The notes under the pieces were generated by a model. It had not been told where the DNA came from and did no database searches. It saw nothing but the letters and a program-made list of their open reading frames with translations. A stretch of DNA of 64,000 bases from Isoetes taiwanensis (taxonomy: Eukaryota > Streptophyta > Lycopodiopsida > Isoetales > Isoetaceae). Made by a program: the position numbers and the translations under genes. Location of the stretch: positions 3,495,896 to 3,559,895 of the forward strand of contig JAJEKV010000016.1 of NCBI GenBank assembly GCA_021234155.1, written 5' to 3'. How positions within the stretch are numbered: position 1 is the first letter of the stretch; each line of letters begins with the position of its first letter. Shown piece by piece: positions 32,500-45,621 of this stretch.

Positions 32500-34066
32500 T
32501 AGAATATGTGAGTATATCGAAGGATCATAGAATTGGAGGATATTTCTACTACATAGCATAAAGAAGTTCCTTAAAAAGGAGATACTTGTCTCATCAAAAA
32601 GGGCACTGCAAAATTGTGAACATGATGTTAGCTATAACAAACCTCTAAAACAATACTGAATATGTCCTCCACGAAGAACACAATCATAAAGTTTAAGTGA
32701 TCAGAATTAAATAAACAAAGAGCTTGAATCAATAAGTAATGCAATGGATAATTTACAAAACTAGAGTGCCATGTGAGGATAAAACTATTTGCATTTTCCT
32801 GGGTTACTAAATTTGCAATCCTAGCTTGAGAAGTTATTCAGCTACAGCTACGCATGGACAAAGGTGTATATGCCCTTAAAAATAGTAATTGTGTTAAATT
32901 AGCAACAGAATAGCCAAAGGAAAATAGAAGCATGGCACAATCTTGAAGCAAGAAGGAAAGAAACAGTTTGATTGTTAATACTTACAACCGGAAAATATAG
33001 AGCACAGAAGGCTCCCAACGGATCATGTGCATGTATGGCATGTAGAGACATATCTATTCCATAGTCGTGCCTAGAATAGGAGCTACAATGTGAGTTTGGC
33101 ATCCTATCAAAAGTCCTTCAATTAAACAACAAAATAACATCCTATGCAAGTATGGAAACCTGCACCACGTGAATGTTACTTTGCTACAACATAAAGATGG
33201 GCAAATCTAAGAGCTAGTTCATAGGACATAAATAACACAAAATTACAGTATGTGCATGACATTTTACCTATACATATAACTTGAAATGATCACTGTGAAA
33301 ATGGTGCACTATGAAAGCTAATTTAGAGCAAAGAGGTACAACCCAAATAAAGTAAGAGACAAAACTGCAGAACATATAATCTTCAGCAATAAGTATTTTA
33401 TTTTGGCATTTGCAAAAAGGAAAACAGTCCTACCAAAACAAAAAAATAACAGGGGAGGCTCTACAACAGTGGTGAACCTATGTATCAATAGCAAATATAC
33501 CATGAAGAGATCCATTGCAAGTGACGTCAGACGTATTGTTGTAAACTTCTTGACTGCAAGGAAGCATGAAACTTAATCAGAAGGGAAGAAACAAAAGTGA
33601 TGGTGCAGCTAGAAAGTTAGAAATCTAAATGTAATGTTCTGTCACATACTCTGTAGAATTAGAAGAAATAAAAGGACGACTTCTACCCTATTTGTATGCT
33701 ATTAAGATTGCCCAAAGATGATCCGTCGAATCTGATGAAGGCTAAATTTGTCAAGGCATATTGATCCTTGCAAGGCATATTGATCCTTACATTCATAAAA
33801 ACCTGGACTCCATAATATTCTCCTGGCACGACAAAAATGATCATACATGTATGAAAAATCTTTGTATGAGCCTTAAATAGAGCTATTAAGAAGCTCCAAA
33901 TGATCTGGACATTGATAGTGATAATGCCTATAGCCTAGCAAGTGTTGCAACACAAATGGCTTAAGGTGTGGCATTGCTACGAATTAACACTGGTATATTT
34001 GCAATTTGCAAGAGAAGGGGAACATGGCAACAAAACGTGGGTTTCATGGAGTACTCCATGCTGCCA
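32500..34066. other. AT-rich non-coding DNA
   Basis: No gene. A 19-bp adjacent tandem duplication (CAAGGCATATTGATCCTT) is at 33,752-33,789. Confidence 0.4.
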
Positions 34067-35113
34067 TAACCCATGCGCAGCCAAATCCCCAAACGGATAA
34101 CGCAAAAGAATGATTTTCCCGAGATTGGAAAGGAAAAATGGAAATGAAATTCATAGCAAAGAAATTTTCTCGATTTTTGGAAAATCGGTTTTTTTTTTCT
34201 GGTAGCCAAAAGCTCCAAAACCTTAAGGAAATCGCTTAAAAACAAAACCCAAAAAGTTTTTCTCCAGACTAGAAAATTCAAATTTAAACAATAGATAATA
34301 ACATTGATATTTTATGCAATTGATAATATACAAGAGTTTTTACTATATAGGGCGTGTACGAAGTTGAGTGTATATGATTTGAGAATTGTAAACAGCCGAT
34401 ATATAAGCCAAAGTTGTTAAGGACAATGATATTGCATGCAAAGATTCCACTAGATTCTCAAAGATTTACTTTTTGATTTCATTTCCCCTAAATTCTCAAA
34501 GATATTACAAAGATCCCCTCAGTTTCCCTAAGATTTTCAAAGATCCCCCCAAGATTCCCAAAGATTCTCCAATATTCTATGTAAATACTCCTACATTCTT
34601 TAAGATTCTATGAGGATTCCACTAAATTCTTCAAGATTACATCAACATTCTCCTAACCCATGTGCAGCCAAATTCCCAAACGGATAACGCAAAAGAATGA
34701 TCTGCCCGAGATTGGATAGAAAAAATCGAAATGAAATTCATAGCAAAGAAATTTTCTCGATTTTTGGAAAATCAGTTTTTTTTTCCGGTAGCCAAAAGCC
34801 CCAAAACCTTAAGGAAATCGCTTAAAAAAAAAACCCAAAAAGTTCTCCAGAACGGAAAATTCAAATTTAAACAATAGATAGATAATAACATTGATATTCT
34901 ATGCAATTGATAATATACAAGTGTTTGTACTATATAGGGCCTATACGAAGTTGAGTGTATATGATTTGAGAATTGTAAACAGTCGATATATAAGCCAAAG
35001 TTGTTAAGGACAATGATATTGCATGCAAAAATTCCACTAGATTCTCGAAGATTTGCTTTTTGATTTCATTGTTCCCTAAATTCTCAAAGATGTTACAAAG
35101 ATCCCCTCGGTTT
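34067..35113. repeat. 587-bp tandem duplication (second copy interrupted)
   Basis: The unit begins TAACCCATG at 34,067 and again at 34,654. Both copies share long matches such as GATAACGCAAAAGAATGAT and ATTCATAGCAAAGAAATTTT. The second copy is cut at 35,113 by an LTR insertion and resumes at about 36,927. Confidence 0.85.
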
Positions 35114-36921
35114 TGTAATGGTCCTGGGAAGTTAAGGACCCGTATTGTACAAGTATTTGTACATAATCCACATAAGCCAAACTATAAAAGGAAAAATTGT
35201 AGAAGAGGGCTTTTGTTGGTGGTACGTGAGGTTTCTTCTGCAAAAGAGGAGCTCCAGAAGGAATTTGGGTTGCAGAGGAGCTGGAGGAGGCTATATGGAG
35301 GCAAGAGCTGGAATAGACGGCATCAAATCGTTCTTCCTTTTCAGGTGGGGTTTTGGATTTTGTGGATTCAAGTTGTGGTTGCACAGGCTGCCAAGAATAA
35401 TTGGTACATGCTTTTGGATGTTAAATAACCAAAGATATAGTTGGCTTGCATTTTTGGCTTAAGGCAAAGGAAGGATTTAGCCGGCAGAAAAGATCCGAGC
35501 ATGAAGATTGGGGAGAATGATTATGGGTAGTAAGAATAACATGTTAAGAATGAATAGATGTTTTAATTTATAACTAGATAACCAAGGTAATGGTATCGGC
35601 TTGTTCCTAGAGATGGGGCTTGCCTGGGAGCTGCTTGACGGAAGTTTCAGGCAGTTGCGGCCAGGGGACCCCATGGATTTTTAAGCAGGAAAAGTGTAAG
35701 TTGGAGGCGCCAGTCTGAATGCGCAATTAATTCATTAGCTAAGAATTGGAATTTTAAATATTAAAACCTTGAAACCATACCTAAGGGAGCGTAAGTAATA
35801 ATATGGTGAAGCGAGTACTGCATCAACCTTACAGGGGTGGTTTGAGGACACTACATCAACGTTGAGTTGTCATTATGGCTTCCATCACCGATCTAGCTAC
35901 CTCGGCATGGTTAGGTTGTATGGGCAACCTCGACAAGGGCTAAGAGTATGATCTAGGCACCTTTATAGTAAATTCTCTAATGAACACACATGTTATGGTC
36001 TTTGAATTGTTCCACTGTCGTTCTTGATATTATTTATGTACTTGGAACCTCCGGGGTCGGACTTCCAGGTTCGGTGGCCTGGGTAGCTCCGGCATTCTCA
36101 TGTCATCTGTGCTCTTTGTATCTATGCTCTGTGACACGGGCGTGGCTTCCTCCGCAGCTTAGCTTCGGTGAGGTTGTACGTCAACTCGTGACTCCATGGT
36201 AAGAGGTCCTCCTCCCCGGGCGTGGGTTTGGGAAGGGTATGCGATCTGAGGTTCACCCCACCAACTCCACCAACGGGCTCTAATGTGAGCCGTTTGGACA
36301 TTTCTCTCGCTAACGGGGCTGCATGTAGGTCGGCCGAGCTTCCCATTGTCGGGAGCTTTGTTATGTTCTTTTGGTACTCTGACTTTGTGTTTTTGCTCCC
36401 GATGCTTATGATGTTTCTTTCCTTGTCATTGTCTAGCACTGCACCATAGAATCTTGTGTTTGAATTGTCTATGTTCTTGTTATCCAAGATGCCGAGTGTT
36501 TCCATGTATGCAGCAGCAGCTATGGGATCCCCACTTAGTCACGAGGACTAACCCCAGTGAGTGCATGTGCAGTGAACCCGCAAGGTGGCGGCCAAGTTGA
36601 TGGTGGCAATGTGGCCGGGAATCGTGCTTGAGTTCTAGAGCTAGCAGTTTCTATTGATTTGCTCAGTGCTATGGTGCATGTATATTTGATAACACCTTGT
36701 AAATATTTGAGCTGTTGGATTTGCTCAACTCGAGATTATAATATATTAAGCTTATGAATATGTTGAATGCATGAGCAGTGTTGTCTGTTGAGCATAAACT
36801 GTGGATTTTAATTGCAAAGGAAGATTCAATTCTTCACCTGAATTCACATTTACATAACTCTAGCCTTAAGTTAGACAAGATCCCGAGTTGCCTGGAGGGT
36901 CAACTCAGCAGGCTCGTCACA
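35114..36921. mobile_element. Solo LTR, 1,808 bp, 5-bp target duplication
   Basis: Begins TGTAATGGTCCTGGG, ends CTCGTCACA and is flanked by GGTTT (35,109-35,113 and 36,922-36,926). Removing it joins the second 587-bp repeat copy exactly as in the first copy, so the boundaries are well supported. It has no gag or pol. CTATAAAAGG at about 35,184 could be its TATA box. The length is similar to the 1.6-kb LTR of the chromovirus at 54.7 kb, but the sequences are not obviously the same. Confidence 0.85.
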
Positions 36922-36926
36922 GGTTT

Positions 36927-37936
36927 CCCTAAGATTCTCAAAGATCCCCCTAAGATTCCCAAAGAATCTCCAATATTCTATGTAAATACTCCTAGATTCT
37001 TTAAGATTCTATGAGGATTCCACTAGATTCTTCAAGATTCCATCAACATTCTCCTAGATTGTCAAAGATTTTGTGGAGATTCCCATAAATTCCCCAAGAT
37101 TCCCCTGAATTTCCAAAGATTATCCCAAGATTCCTCTCGATCTCCCAAGTTTCTATGTAGATTCTTCTCGATTCCATTAGATTCTATGAAGATTCTCCTA
37201 TGTCCAACAAGATTTCACCAAGATTCCTTTAGATTTTCCTAGATCCTATGAGGATTCCCTTAGATTCCCAAACATTTCCTAGGATTATATGTAGTCTCTC
37301 CTAAATTCTCTAAGATCCTATGAAGATACCCCTACATTCTCCAAGACTCCATCAAGAACGCCTTCCGCTAGATTCTCAAACATCCCATGAGGATTCCCCT
37401 AGTTTCTCTTAAATTAAAAAAATTTAATAAGATTTCAAAATTCTAAGAAGATTCTTAGAATTCGATTACATTATCCCATATATTCTCTAATATTCTCTTG
37501 ATGTTTCCTCTGAATTCCCAAAAATTATTCCAAGACTTCTCTAGATTTCCCAAGCTTCTATGTAGACTTTTATCGATTCCAATAGATTATATAAAGATTC
37601 CCCTAGATTCTCTAAGATTTTATGAAGATTCCCTTAAATTCTCAAAGATTCTTCAAAGATTCCCATATATTCCTCGAGATTATATGTAGAGTCTCCTAGA
37701 TTCTCTACGATTCTATAAATATTCTCCAAGATTCCATCGAGATTCCCCTAGATTCTCAAAGCTTTTATGAAGATTCCTTTGAATTCCCCTAGATTCCCTT
37801 GGATCTCCCTTAGATTCCCTAAGATTCTCCAAAGATTGTCCTAGGTTCTAAAAGATTTTATGGAAATTTTCTTAGATTCCCAAAGATTCCTCTGAGGTTC
37901 CCATAGATTCTCTAAAAATTCTCTGCATTCTCCCAA
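36927..37936. repeat. AGATTC-rich degenerate satellite
   Basis: About 1 kb of diverged units such as CCCTAGATTCTCTAAGATTC and TATGAAGATTCCC, repeated every 17-18 or 35 bases. The same array occurs at about 34,430-34,653 as part of the 587-bp duplication. Open frames here have no protein features. Confidence 0.8.
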
Positions 37937-38484
37937 TTAGAGGGCAGTGGATTTGCCCAAGGCAGACCCGATCTATGGCAGGCCACAATCGGCAGCTTCT
38001 GCTGCCTGATACTTGTGGCAGAGCCAAGATGGTGGCTTCCCCGCTATTTGGGTGCTCACCCATTTGATTTTAATGGTATTTCAAATCTCATCCTTTTGAT
38101 TTTGATGGTACTTCAAGCCATTAACTTTAATAACCCAATACATTGTCTTGTTACTATTTATTCGAAGGAAACAAATCTTAATGGTTAAGGTGATTATCCA
38201 CAACCATAAGAACAAGAATAGAATAGAATAGAATAGAATAGAATAGAATAGAATAGAATAGAATAGAATAGAATAGAATAGATTTTTAGCGGTAATATCG
38301 TCGCCTAGTCTATCATGCCATAGTACATCACAACAACCCAGACTAGAGAACCATGTGGCCATTAAATATTTCACCGCACAATACCCATCGAAAGATTATA
38401 TTATGGAGAAAGATTATATTATGGTAGGAAAGACATGTATGTCAAATATATATAAAATTCGTCTTATAATATTTAGGTGTAACA
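37937..38484 (-). repeat. Truncated 3' LTR of old Gypsy
   Basis: Matches 44,800-45,621 of the other LTR, including GATGGTACTTC/AATGGTATTTC-type segments and the end GTGTAACA. The portion equivalent to 43,658-44,799 is missing where the satellite abuts. It has its own ~70-bp extra piece near 37,980-38,050. Confidence 0.75.
38215..38282. repeat. AGAAT pentanucleotide microsatellite
   Basis: About 13 units inside the 3' LTR, absent from the matching place in the 5' LTR. Confidence 0.9.
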
Positions 38485-38499
38485 TCCTCCTCCTCCCCC
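38485..38499 (-). other. Old Gypsy polypurine tract
   Basis: GGGGGAGGAGGAGGA on the minus strand immediately before the 3' LTR start TGTTACACC. Confidence 0.7.
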
Positions 38500-38747
38500 A
38501 AGTTTGTCCTCGAGAATTAGCTCTAGACCATTGAGCTGTTACATCCAGATATTGAAATGATGATTCTCCTACCTCGCCTCTGAGACAGGTCTATATTTCC
38601 ATTTCATCAAAATTCCATCTGGTTTCTCTAACGGACCTGCACTATCCAGAAATTCAATATTCTTTCTTGGGTAGGGATTCTATCCAAATCCACCATATGT
38701 TTCTCAGAAGGCACAACATTCGCAGCTTTTCCAAGAGCTAGTCACAA

Positions 38748-39657
38748 CTAACTCACATAAAAAACTAGATGAATGTCCATATTCAATGGCAGTTGCAACT
38801 TGAAGGCAACATCATTGTACATTTGCAAGATTTTATAAGGACCATTGTATCTTGGGGAGAGCTTTGATTTTTTTCTTGTTTGCAATGGCAATATTGTTTT
38901 GCTCTTTAAATTTGCAAGAAAGACTACGCGAAGGTACACCATCTGGCCTTCATGTAGCTCGATGGGGCTCTAAACAAATTGGCACGTGCCCTTACTCGAT
39001 CCTGGGCATGTCTCATATGCAATTGACACAACCCAAGTGTCACATCCATGCCTTCAAGTATATTTATTGCAGCATTAGTTTCAATCCATCAAAACCAAGC
39101 GATAAAAGTCCTCTGGGATTTCTCCCAAATATTTCTTCCAAATAGCTATAAATAGGCTAGTTTTGATGCTCTGTTGGTACCCATTACTGTAAGCAAATTT
39201 TACAATCGGCAAATAGTCCTCCCATCTGAATTGTTGAGTGGCCACATAAGATCTCAATATATCCTCCAAAATTTGATTCACTCTTTCAATTTGCCCATCC
39301 ATCTCAGAATGACCTCCACTAGAGAACTGAAGAGTGCATTTCAATACAGAGAACAATTCTCACCACAAATTCCCAGTAAATTTCACATGCTGCATATAAG
39401 CCTTGGCCACTGCCAAGCCATCAACATGCTTTGTCAAAGGTATAAATCGCGCATATTTCGTCAACATGTCCATAATGACAAGTATCTGTGTATAGGGATG
39501 CACAGTAAGAGGCAACTTTACAATAAATATCACTATAGAGATTTTGCTTATCTCTCTTTTGGCACAGACAGAGGTTGCAAAAGTTCTGGAGTCTTGCCTC
39601 GACCTGCATTAACCTGCTAACAAATCGCACAAGATTTCTCATATTCTTGCACATCAT
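38748..39657 (-). pseudogene. Old Gypsy integrase remnants
   Basis: The 39,657-39,421 piece keeps the zinc-finger region in mixed frames. The 39,356-39,081 piece has EMDGQIERVNQILEDILRSY with the catalytic Glu. The 38,942-38,748 piece has the C-terminal SPRYNGPYKIL (GPY motif). Stops separate all parts. Confidence 0.8.
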
Positions 39658-40048
39658 CTTTCAAAGCAGGCCAATAAAACATTCTCTTCCGCAATTCATA
39701 TATGTTTTTCATTCACCTCCATGTCCAGCATAAGATGCATTATGAAACTCGCTCAACAATTGCTTTTACAAAGTGTCCACAATGATACCTGGATATCCCA
39801 AGCATCAGACAACTTAAATAGATGTTGCATGTTCAGAATATAGACATCCAAATCATATGCTTGCCTAATCTGTAACAGCAAATCAATTTCACATTGAACC
39901 ATCACATTTACCTCCCGAATCATAGAAAGAGCATCAACAACATGATTCTTTTTCTTGGGAGTATGTTCAACAGAAAATTAAAATGGATAAAGGAAGTCCA
40001 ACCACCTTGCTTGCTTTGGACTTATCTCATCTTGGCTTTGCCGGAATT

Positions 40049-40261
40049 TCAGTGATTTATGATCGGTATGAATTCATAAGTGGAATAAATTTTCTCACCA
40101 GCATTGAGTTGGCGACTTTTATAAGCCATTACTCTACCATCTTGCATGAGGACAACACCAATAACATAACCACATGCATCCGTGTAAACCTCATAAGGTT
40201 TACTCATGTCTGGAATCAAAAGAATAGGCACTGAGGTCAGCAACCTCTTCAGCATATCCAT
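40049..40261 (-). pseudogene. Old Gypsy RNase H remnant
   Basis: Frame with VYTDACGYVIGVVLMQDGRV and KSRQLNAGEKIYSTYEFI, the start of Gypsy RNase H. Confidence 0.8.
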
Positions 40262-40563
40262 TGCTTACTGTCGCTTCACTGTCCATTGCCAATGGATGTT
40301 AGTTTTCAACAATATAGTCAACGCAACTGCAATCTTAGGCAAACTTCCAGACAAATCTTTGATAGTAGCTGACTAACCCAAGGAATTACGGAACTCAGAT
40401 ATATTCTTCGGCACTGATCAAGTCTGAATTACCTCCACAACCATACTAGTAGTAGATACAACATGGCCCAAATAGTCCATTTCTGCTTTCAGAATTTCAC
40501 ACTTTGACATTTTTGCATACAACGTATGCTGTCTGAGTAGAATTAGTAGAGAATGCAAATGAT

Positions 40564-40960
40564 TCAAATCCTCACGTAATATTTGCTAAACACAAGGATA
40601 TCATCCAAAAGTACTTCCACAAGAGTATCAAGACATCCTGCAAAAACCTCATTCATACTTCTGGAAAAGGTAGCAGGAGCACTTGTTAGATAGACCAAAA
40701 GCATCATCAAAAATTCTAAATGATTAAATGTGGTCCTGAAGGCAGTCTTATGCACATTTGACTTTTTCACCCTCATCTGATGATAACCATTGTGCAAATC
40801 CAACTTAGAAAAATTAGCCCCTGTTAACTTATCCATGATCTCATCAACCCTAGGCACGAATCACAGGAGCACCATAAGGGGATTTGCTAGGCCTGACAAA
40901 TCCTTTGGCTAACAACTCATGGACGTGCTTCTTTACCTCCTCTTATTCCACTACGGACAA
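40564..40960 (-). pseudogene. Old Gypsy reverse transcriptase remnant
   Basis: PRVDEIMDKLTGANFSKLDL, HNGYHQMRV, SAPATFSRSMNEVF and LLDDILVFSK (catalytic box, aromatic residue replaced by Leu). The preceding fingers region (to about 40,960) is in other frames. Confidence 0.8.
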
Positions 40961-41459
40961 TCTATGCGGACTATGAAATACAGATTTAGATCTCGGCCCT
41001 AAATCAATCTCATGTTCAATTTTCCTACTAGGTGAAATGCCTTCAGCAGTTCCTCAGGGAACACACCCTGAAATTCATACAACAGATTCTGCAATTCTCC
41101 ATGACCTCACTATAAGCACTCATATGACATCACTCAAAGACGGAATAACATTGATCTATAAATTGAAGAAAACATTGATTGAAAGATTTACGTACCAGCT
41201 TTTTTGACCTGAAGCGACGACATGGTCTTGGAAGCTCTAATAAGAGGACTTCTTTGCAAATAGATCTCATGTCCATCATGCTTCAGCATCACCTGGTGAA
41301 TATTCCAATCTATTGCAGTAGCTTTAGTCCATTGCAACCATGTTATCTCCAGCACCACATCATAGCGGCTGACATCTAAGAGGTCAAAATCAAGCTTTTC
41401 CTAATATTTTTGAATGCTCAAGGGCACCCCAATAGGTTTATGATCCTCCATTCAACAAT

Positions 41460-42660
41460 TGTTAACAAAAGAGCTATCAACCTTATATCGGTTTGTCTTT
41501 ACACAAGGAATTACAGTTCTTCAACTTAGAAGAAATGAACTTAGCAGAAGAGCCATAATCCAACAACTCCATGTTTTGGCTCTTAATCCTGCCCAAGGAT
41601 CTAATAACACGTCCAACAAACATGTCCATAATGTCCTTGCTTGCGGACTTATCCAGGCGCAAAGCTCTTCCATGGCAATGGCCGAAACTGTCTTAGATTC
41701 CAGTTCCCCATCAGCCTTTTCAATCACATTTGCTTTCTTGTTATCAACTTTCTCGTTTTGTGGTTGAAAGCATTCACAACTGATGTGCCTAGGCTCTCCA
41801 CATCTTTAGCAAGTAATCCCCTTCCTGGAACCACTAGATTTAGAATTTCCTTTATGCTTCTTAGACTCTCCACTGCAGACTTAGGTTTAGATTGTTCGGA
41901 CTTCCCCTTTTTGAAGAACTTAGATTTCTTCTTTGAGAATTTTTGAGGGATCCTCTTAAAGGACTCATCCTCTTCCCCAAGCTAACGAGACAACGTCGTC
42001 GCTCTCTCAAAATCCTCAGGATTCAATCCGATAATCTACTTTTTGAGAGCAACACTAGATAAACCACCTAAGAAGGAGTCAACCTGCCAATGTTCAGTCA
42101 ATCTCCAACTTTGTGGATATACCCCATACCTTATTGATGTAAGCATTGAGAGAACTTGTCTGTTTACAGTATGACAGCTTCTCAAGCGCATCAGAGGGTC
42201 GTGCTGAGATGTATGTTTCCTAATAAAGTACTTCCTAAAATTGGACCAAGTATTAACCTCCTTTTTCATGGCAGGACCATTCCACTAATTGTAGACATCT
42301 AATTCCAATTGCATCTGTGCAATAAAAGATCGTGTCTTGTCACTTTTATTGGTGGCCTCAAAAAAGGTCTCAAGCTTGTCAATCCAAGCCATCGCTTTCT
42401 CAACAATGCCTTTTTTATTCCAATCCGGGATCTTGGTGTGCTCGAAACTGCGTATCTCCTCCTTCTCAATCCAGAACTCTTCAGTGACTGCTCCATAGCA
42501 GCGTTAGTACCAGATACATCTGGGTTCACCATCGCCATCAGAGAATTCCCCTTCTCCACAGACTTCCCGTGGCCATCCTTACCAATAAGGATCTCTAATA
42601 CAGTCCTCATAGAAGCTTGTGTGTCCAAAATTGCCTTGAGGTTTTACTGCACACCCAGCA
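41460..42660 (-). pseudogene. Old Gypsy gag and protease remnants
   Basis: The gag core at 42,269-42,036 has TWSNFRKYFIRKHTSQHDPL and MRLRSCHTVN. A CCHC knuckle (RCGEPRH...C) is at about 41,780-41,815 in another frame. The 41,460-41,730 stretch corresponds to the protease region. The gag N-terminus is at about 42,300-42,660. Confidence 0.65.
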
Positions 42661-43643
42661 AATCCTCACCTCATTTCGTCCACATGGGATTCCAAGTTCT
42701 TCTAGGCAGGGAAAATTTTAAGGGACCTATAAGTTTGTATAAGTATAATGAATTGGCCATTCCTTGTAAAATATGCCCCCAAAAGTGTAGCATGAACTGG
42801 CCATTTTTCCTATTTTTTTCTAATCTGGCTACAATCCAATTGGCGATTATTGAACCAAATATCTAATAATGTGGAGCTCAAATGGCAATTTTTAGCTAAA
42901 TTCTTATTAAATATAGAGCTAGTTACTCAAACATAAAGAAGTCGCTACCGTATATAAATGTGTTTAAGTTATATGTTGCATGAATTTGAATTCATAACCC
43001 ATGTATTTCAATAATGCACATATTGCTAGTACGGAGAATAAAAAATCGGATGCCGGAGTCTTCGTAAAGAGGATTGAAAAGTGCCTCGACATTTGATTTT
43101 CCAAAAGAGCGGGATTATTCTTGGTAGATATATTTAGGAATAAAAATTTCTAATAATGTTGGCCCCCCATAGGTGACGAATTATGAGGGGGCCTCTTAAT
43201 GAGTTAAGATTTGGCAAACTTAAGGCATTATAGGATTTGGCCAAGTGGCCTAAATGGCCATACCATAAGCATATCTAGTTCTCACTTGGGACTAAATTGG
43301 CCCCAAAGTCGATGCCGCTCCAATTAGCAAACATCTAATTGGCCATTCTAATGTCCTAATAGGCAATAACGTGCCACGAAATGGCAAATCTGCAGCTAGT
43401 CCATAGGTAAGGCATCCTACTCAAACCGGCCGTCGCATTTTGCCTGAACCTGTAATTTGTGGCCAAATGGCCCGCCGGGGCCACTAAAATTTTCGATGCT
43501 TCTAGGTCTCCTGTACGTGAGCAGCCAACTCGCATACATCTGGTTCCTTCTCCATAGGAGTCGCCTACTCTACTACAATGTGTGTGCCCCCACTAGTCTC
43601 AACATCCTCCATCTCAGCTAGTCAAGGTCCAAGCCGCAACTTA
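42661..43643 (-). other. 5' leader of old Gypsy, no gene
   Basis: Lies between gag and the primer-binding site. Rich in TTGGCC/GGCCAA motifs. No coding sequence recognised. Confidence 0.45.
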
Positions 43644-43656
43644 GACTCTGATACCA
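43644..43656 (-). other. Old Gypsy primer-binding site (tRNA-iMet)
   Basis: TGGTATCAGAGTC on the minus strand, one base from the LTR end CCGTAACA. Confidence 0.85.
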
Positions 43657-43689
43657 CTGTTACGGAACAAAATTTTAGTACTAGACTTT

Positions 43690-43824
<135 letters not shown>

Positions 43825-45029
43825 GTGTGTCTGTATTCACAATGCCTCCCACGAAACTATATACATGCAAGCTACATATACAGACTCCATGTGTCTGTAG
43901 CATGCATAAGCATTATCAATTGAAGTGATCACAAAGTAGACTGACTGCCAGAACGTACATATAAAATCCACCACTTGCACTATAGCATCTTCCACGCAGA
44001 TGCTCTTAGCCATACAGTATGTCGTTTATACCCCAAAACAAGTCGTGGATCCATTATAAGTGGTAAAACTGCAAGCATACTAGAAACCATTAAGTAACTA
44101 GACTGTTGGTACATGCCAACTCCATCCTATAACAATGGCATGCATAACCTCTACCAATACGTAAGGTCTCATCTAGACAAGTGACATTGTCTAATCACAG
44201 TTACATAAAACTCCCTTTGATATATACTCACTGTATTTATCCAGTATCACAAGAATACATAACCAAGCATAGCAAGCAGTAAGGATTTTACTTTCACTAG
44301 AATGTTGATAGCAATACGATATTGTCCGATACCAATATTGCACCCTATCTCACTAGCACTCATAAGAGCCTTTCACGATAAGCTTAGCTTATCTTCATGG
44401 AAGGAATAAGTAATGAAGGAGACCATAGCCTTGTAGCAGCTAGGATCTTGTGCTAATTTAATAACACTAGCCATATCTGATACTAGTAATTTTACGTAAA
44501 GACAATCTATAGCTTACAATTACCTCAAGCTTCTATAAGGCCTCAATGAGTAGCTCAAGAAGCATCAATTTAAGGTAAGTCCTCATTTAATACAAAGAAC
44601 ATTACTGCAAAGATTATTCTGGAGCTTCTATGGTTTCATCGATAAAGGATTTAAATTTTGTTTTCATCACGACAACCATTATGGCTCTGCCATCACAAGC
44701 ATCAGCTAAATTTGTGGCTCACCTCCTGTAACAAATTTGTCGGCTCACTATTTTCTTTGATGAAAGCCCCTGCCAACGTGGTAGAGCCACACGATAGCGT
44801 TTTAGAGGGCGGTGGATTTGTCCAAGGCAGATTCGATCTGTGGGTGCTCACCCATTTGATTTTAATGGTATTTCAAATCTCACCCATTTGATTTTAATAG
44901 TATTGCAATCCAATAACTTTAATAACCTAAAATATTACCTTGTACCATTTATTCGATGGAAATAAATCTTAATGGTTAAGGTCCACAACCATAAGCATAA
45001 GGCAATATCGTCCCCATCTACCATATCAT

Positions 45030-45470
45030 TGCAACGGACCCATGGGAGATCGCTCGAGTGGATCTTGGTGTCGCGTTTCCGAGATACCGGCATAAATGGG
45101 TAGAAGCGATCACTTATAAACGTCTAGATGGTTTTGCCCAGTTGGTTAAGGGCATGTCGGTTAGGAATGTTACATTTGGTATTAGAGCAAGGCTGAGTTC
45201 GAGTCTCCATGGGGGCAAGTATGACTTGGATGTCATATGACACGTAATTCCGTCGTGGAAGGGATGCACGGCATGGTTATGTCCGCAATGGAAGCATGAT
45301 GCTCGGGGATGAGCGTAGTTCTAGTGGGAGAGATTGTAACGAATCCATGGGAGATCGCTCGAGTGGATCTTGGTGTCATGTTCTCAAGACACCGGCATAA
45401 ATGGGTAGAACCGACTACTCATAAACGTCTAGACGGTTTTGCCCAATGCATGTCGGTTAGGAACATTACA
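45030..45470 (+). mobile_element. TRIM (terminal-repeat retrotransposon in miniature)
   Basis: 441 bp. Terminal repeats of 145 bp (45,030-45,174, TGCAACGGACC to ATGTTACA) and 136 bp (45,335-45,470, TGTAACGAATCC to CATTACA) share long matches such as CATGGGAGATCGCTCGAGTG. TGGTATTAGAGC at 45,177 is an initiator-Met-type primer-binding site. GTGGGAGAGAT before the second repeat is a polypurine tract. The ~160-bp interior has no coding. Flanks ATCAT and ACCAT suggest a diverged 5-bp duplication. The matching place in the other Gypsy LTR lacks it. Confidence 0.82.
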
Positions 45471-45621
45471 ACCATAGTGCACCACAACAACCCAGACTAG
45501 AGAACTATATGACCATTAAATATTTCATGGCATAATACCCGTCGAGTTTATTATCTTATACCAAAACAGACATGCATGTCAAATATATATAAAATTGGCC
45601 TGATAATATTTAGATGTAACA

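Noticed and set aside
35060-35462. Open frames of 102-122 codons at the start of the solo LTR
   Set aside because: They overlap in several frames and strands, span the LTR border and have no recognisable motifs.
35114-36921. Same LTR family as the chromovirus at 54.7 kb
   Set aside because: Length and the GTCACA end are similar, but I could not find extended matches by eye; left as an unassigned solo LTR.
36927-37936. Possible CRISPR-like or spacer-repeat array
   Set aside because: Units are degenerate and without unique spacers; this is a plant satellite.
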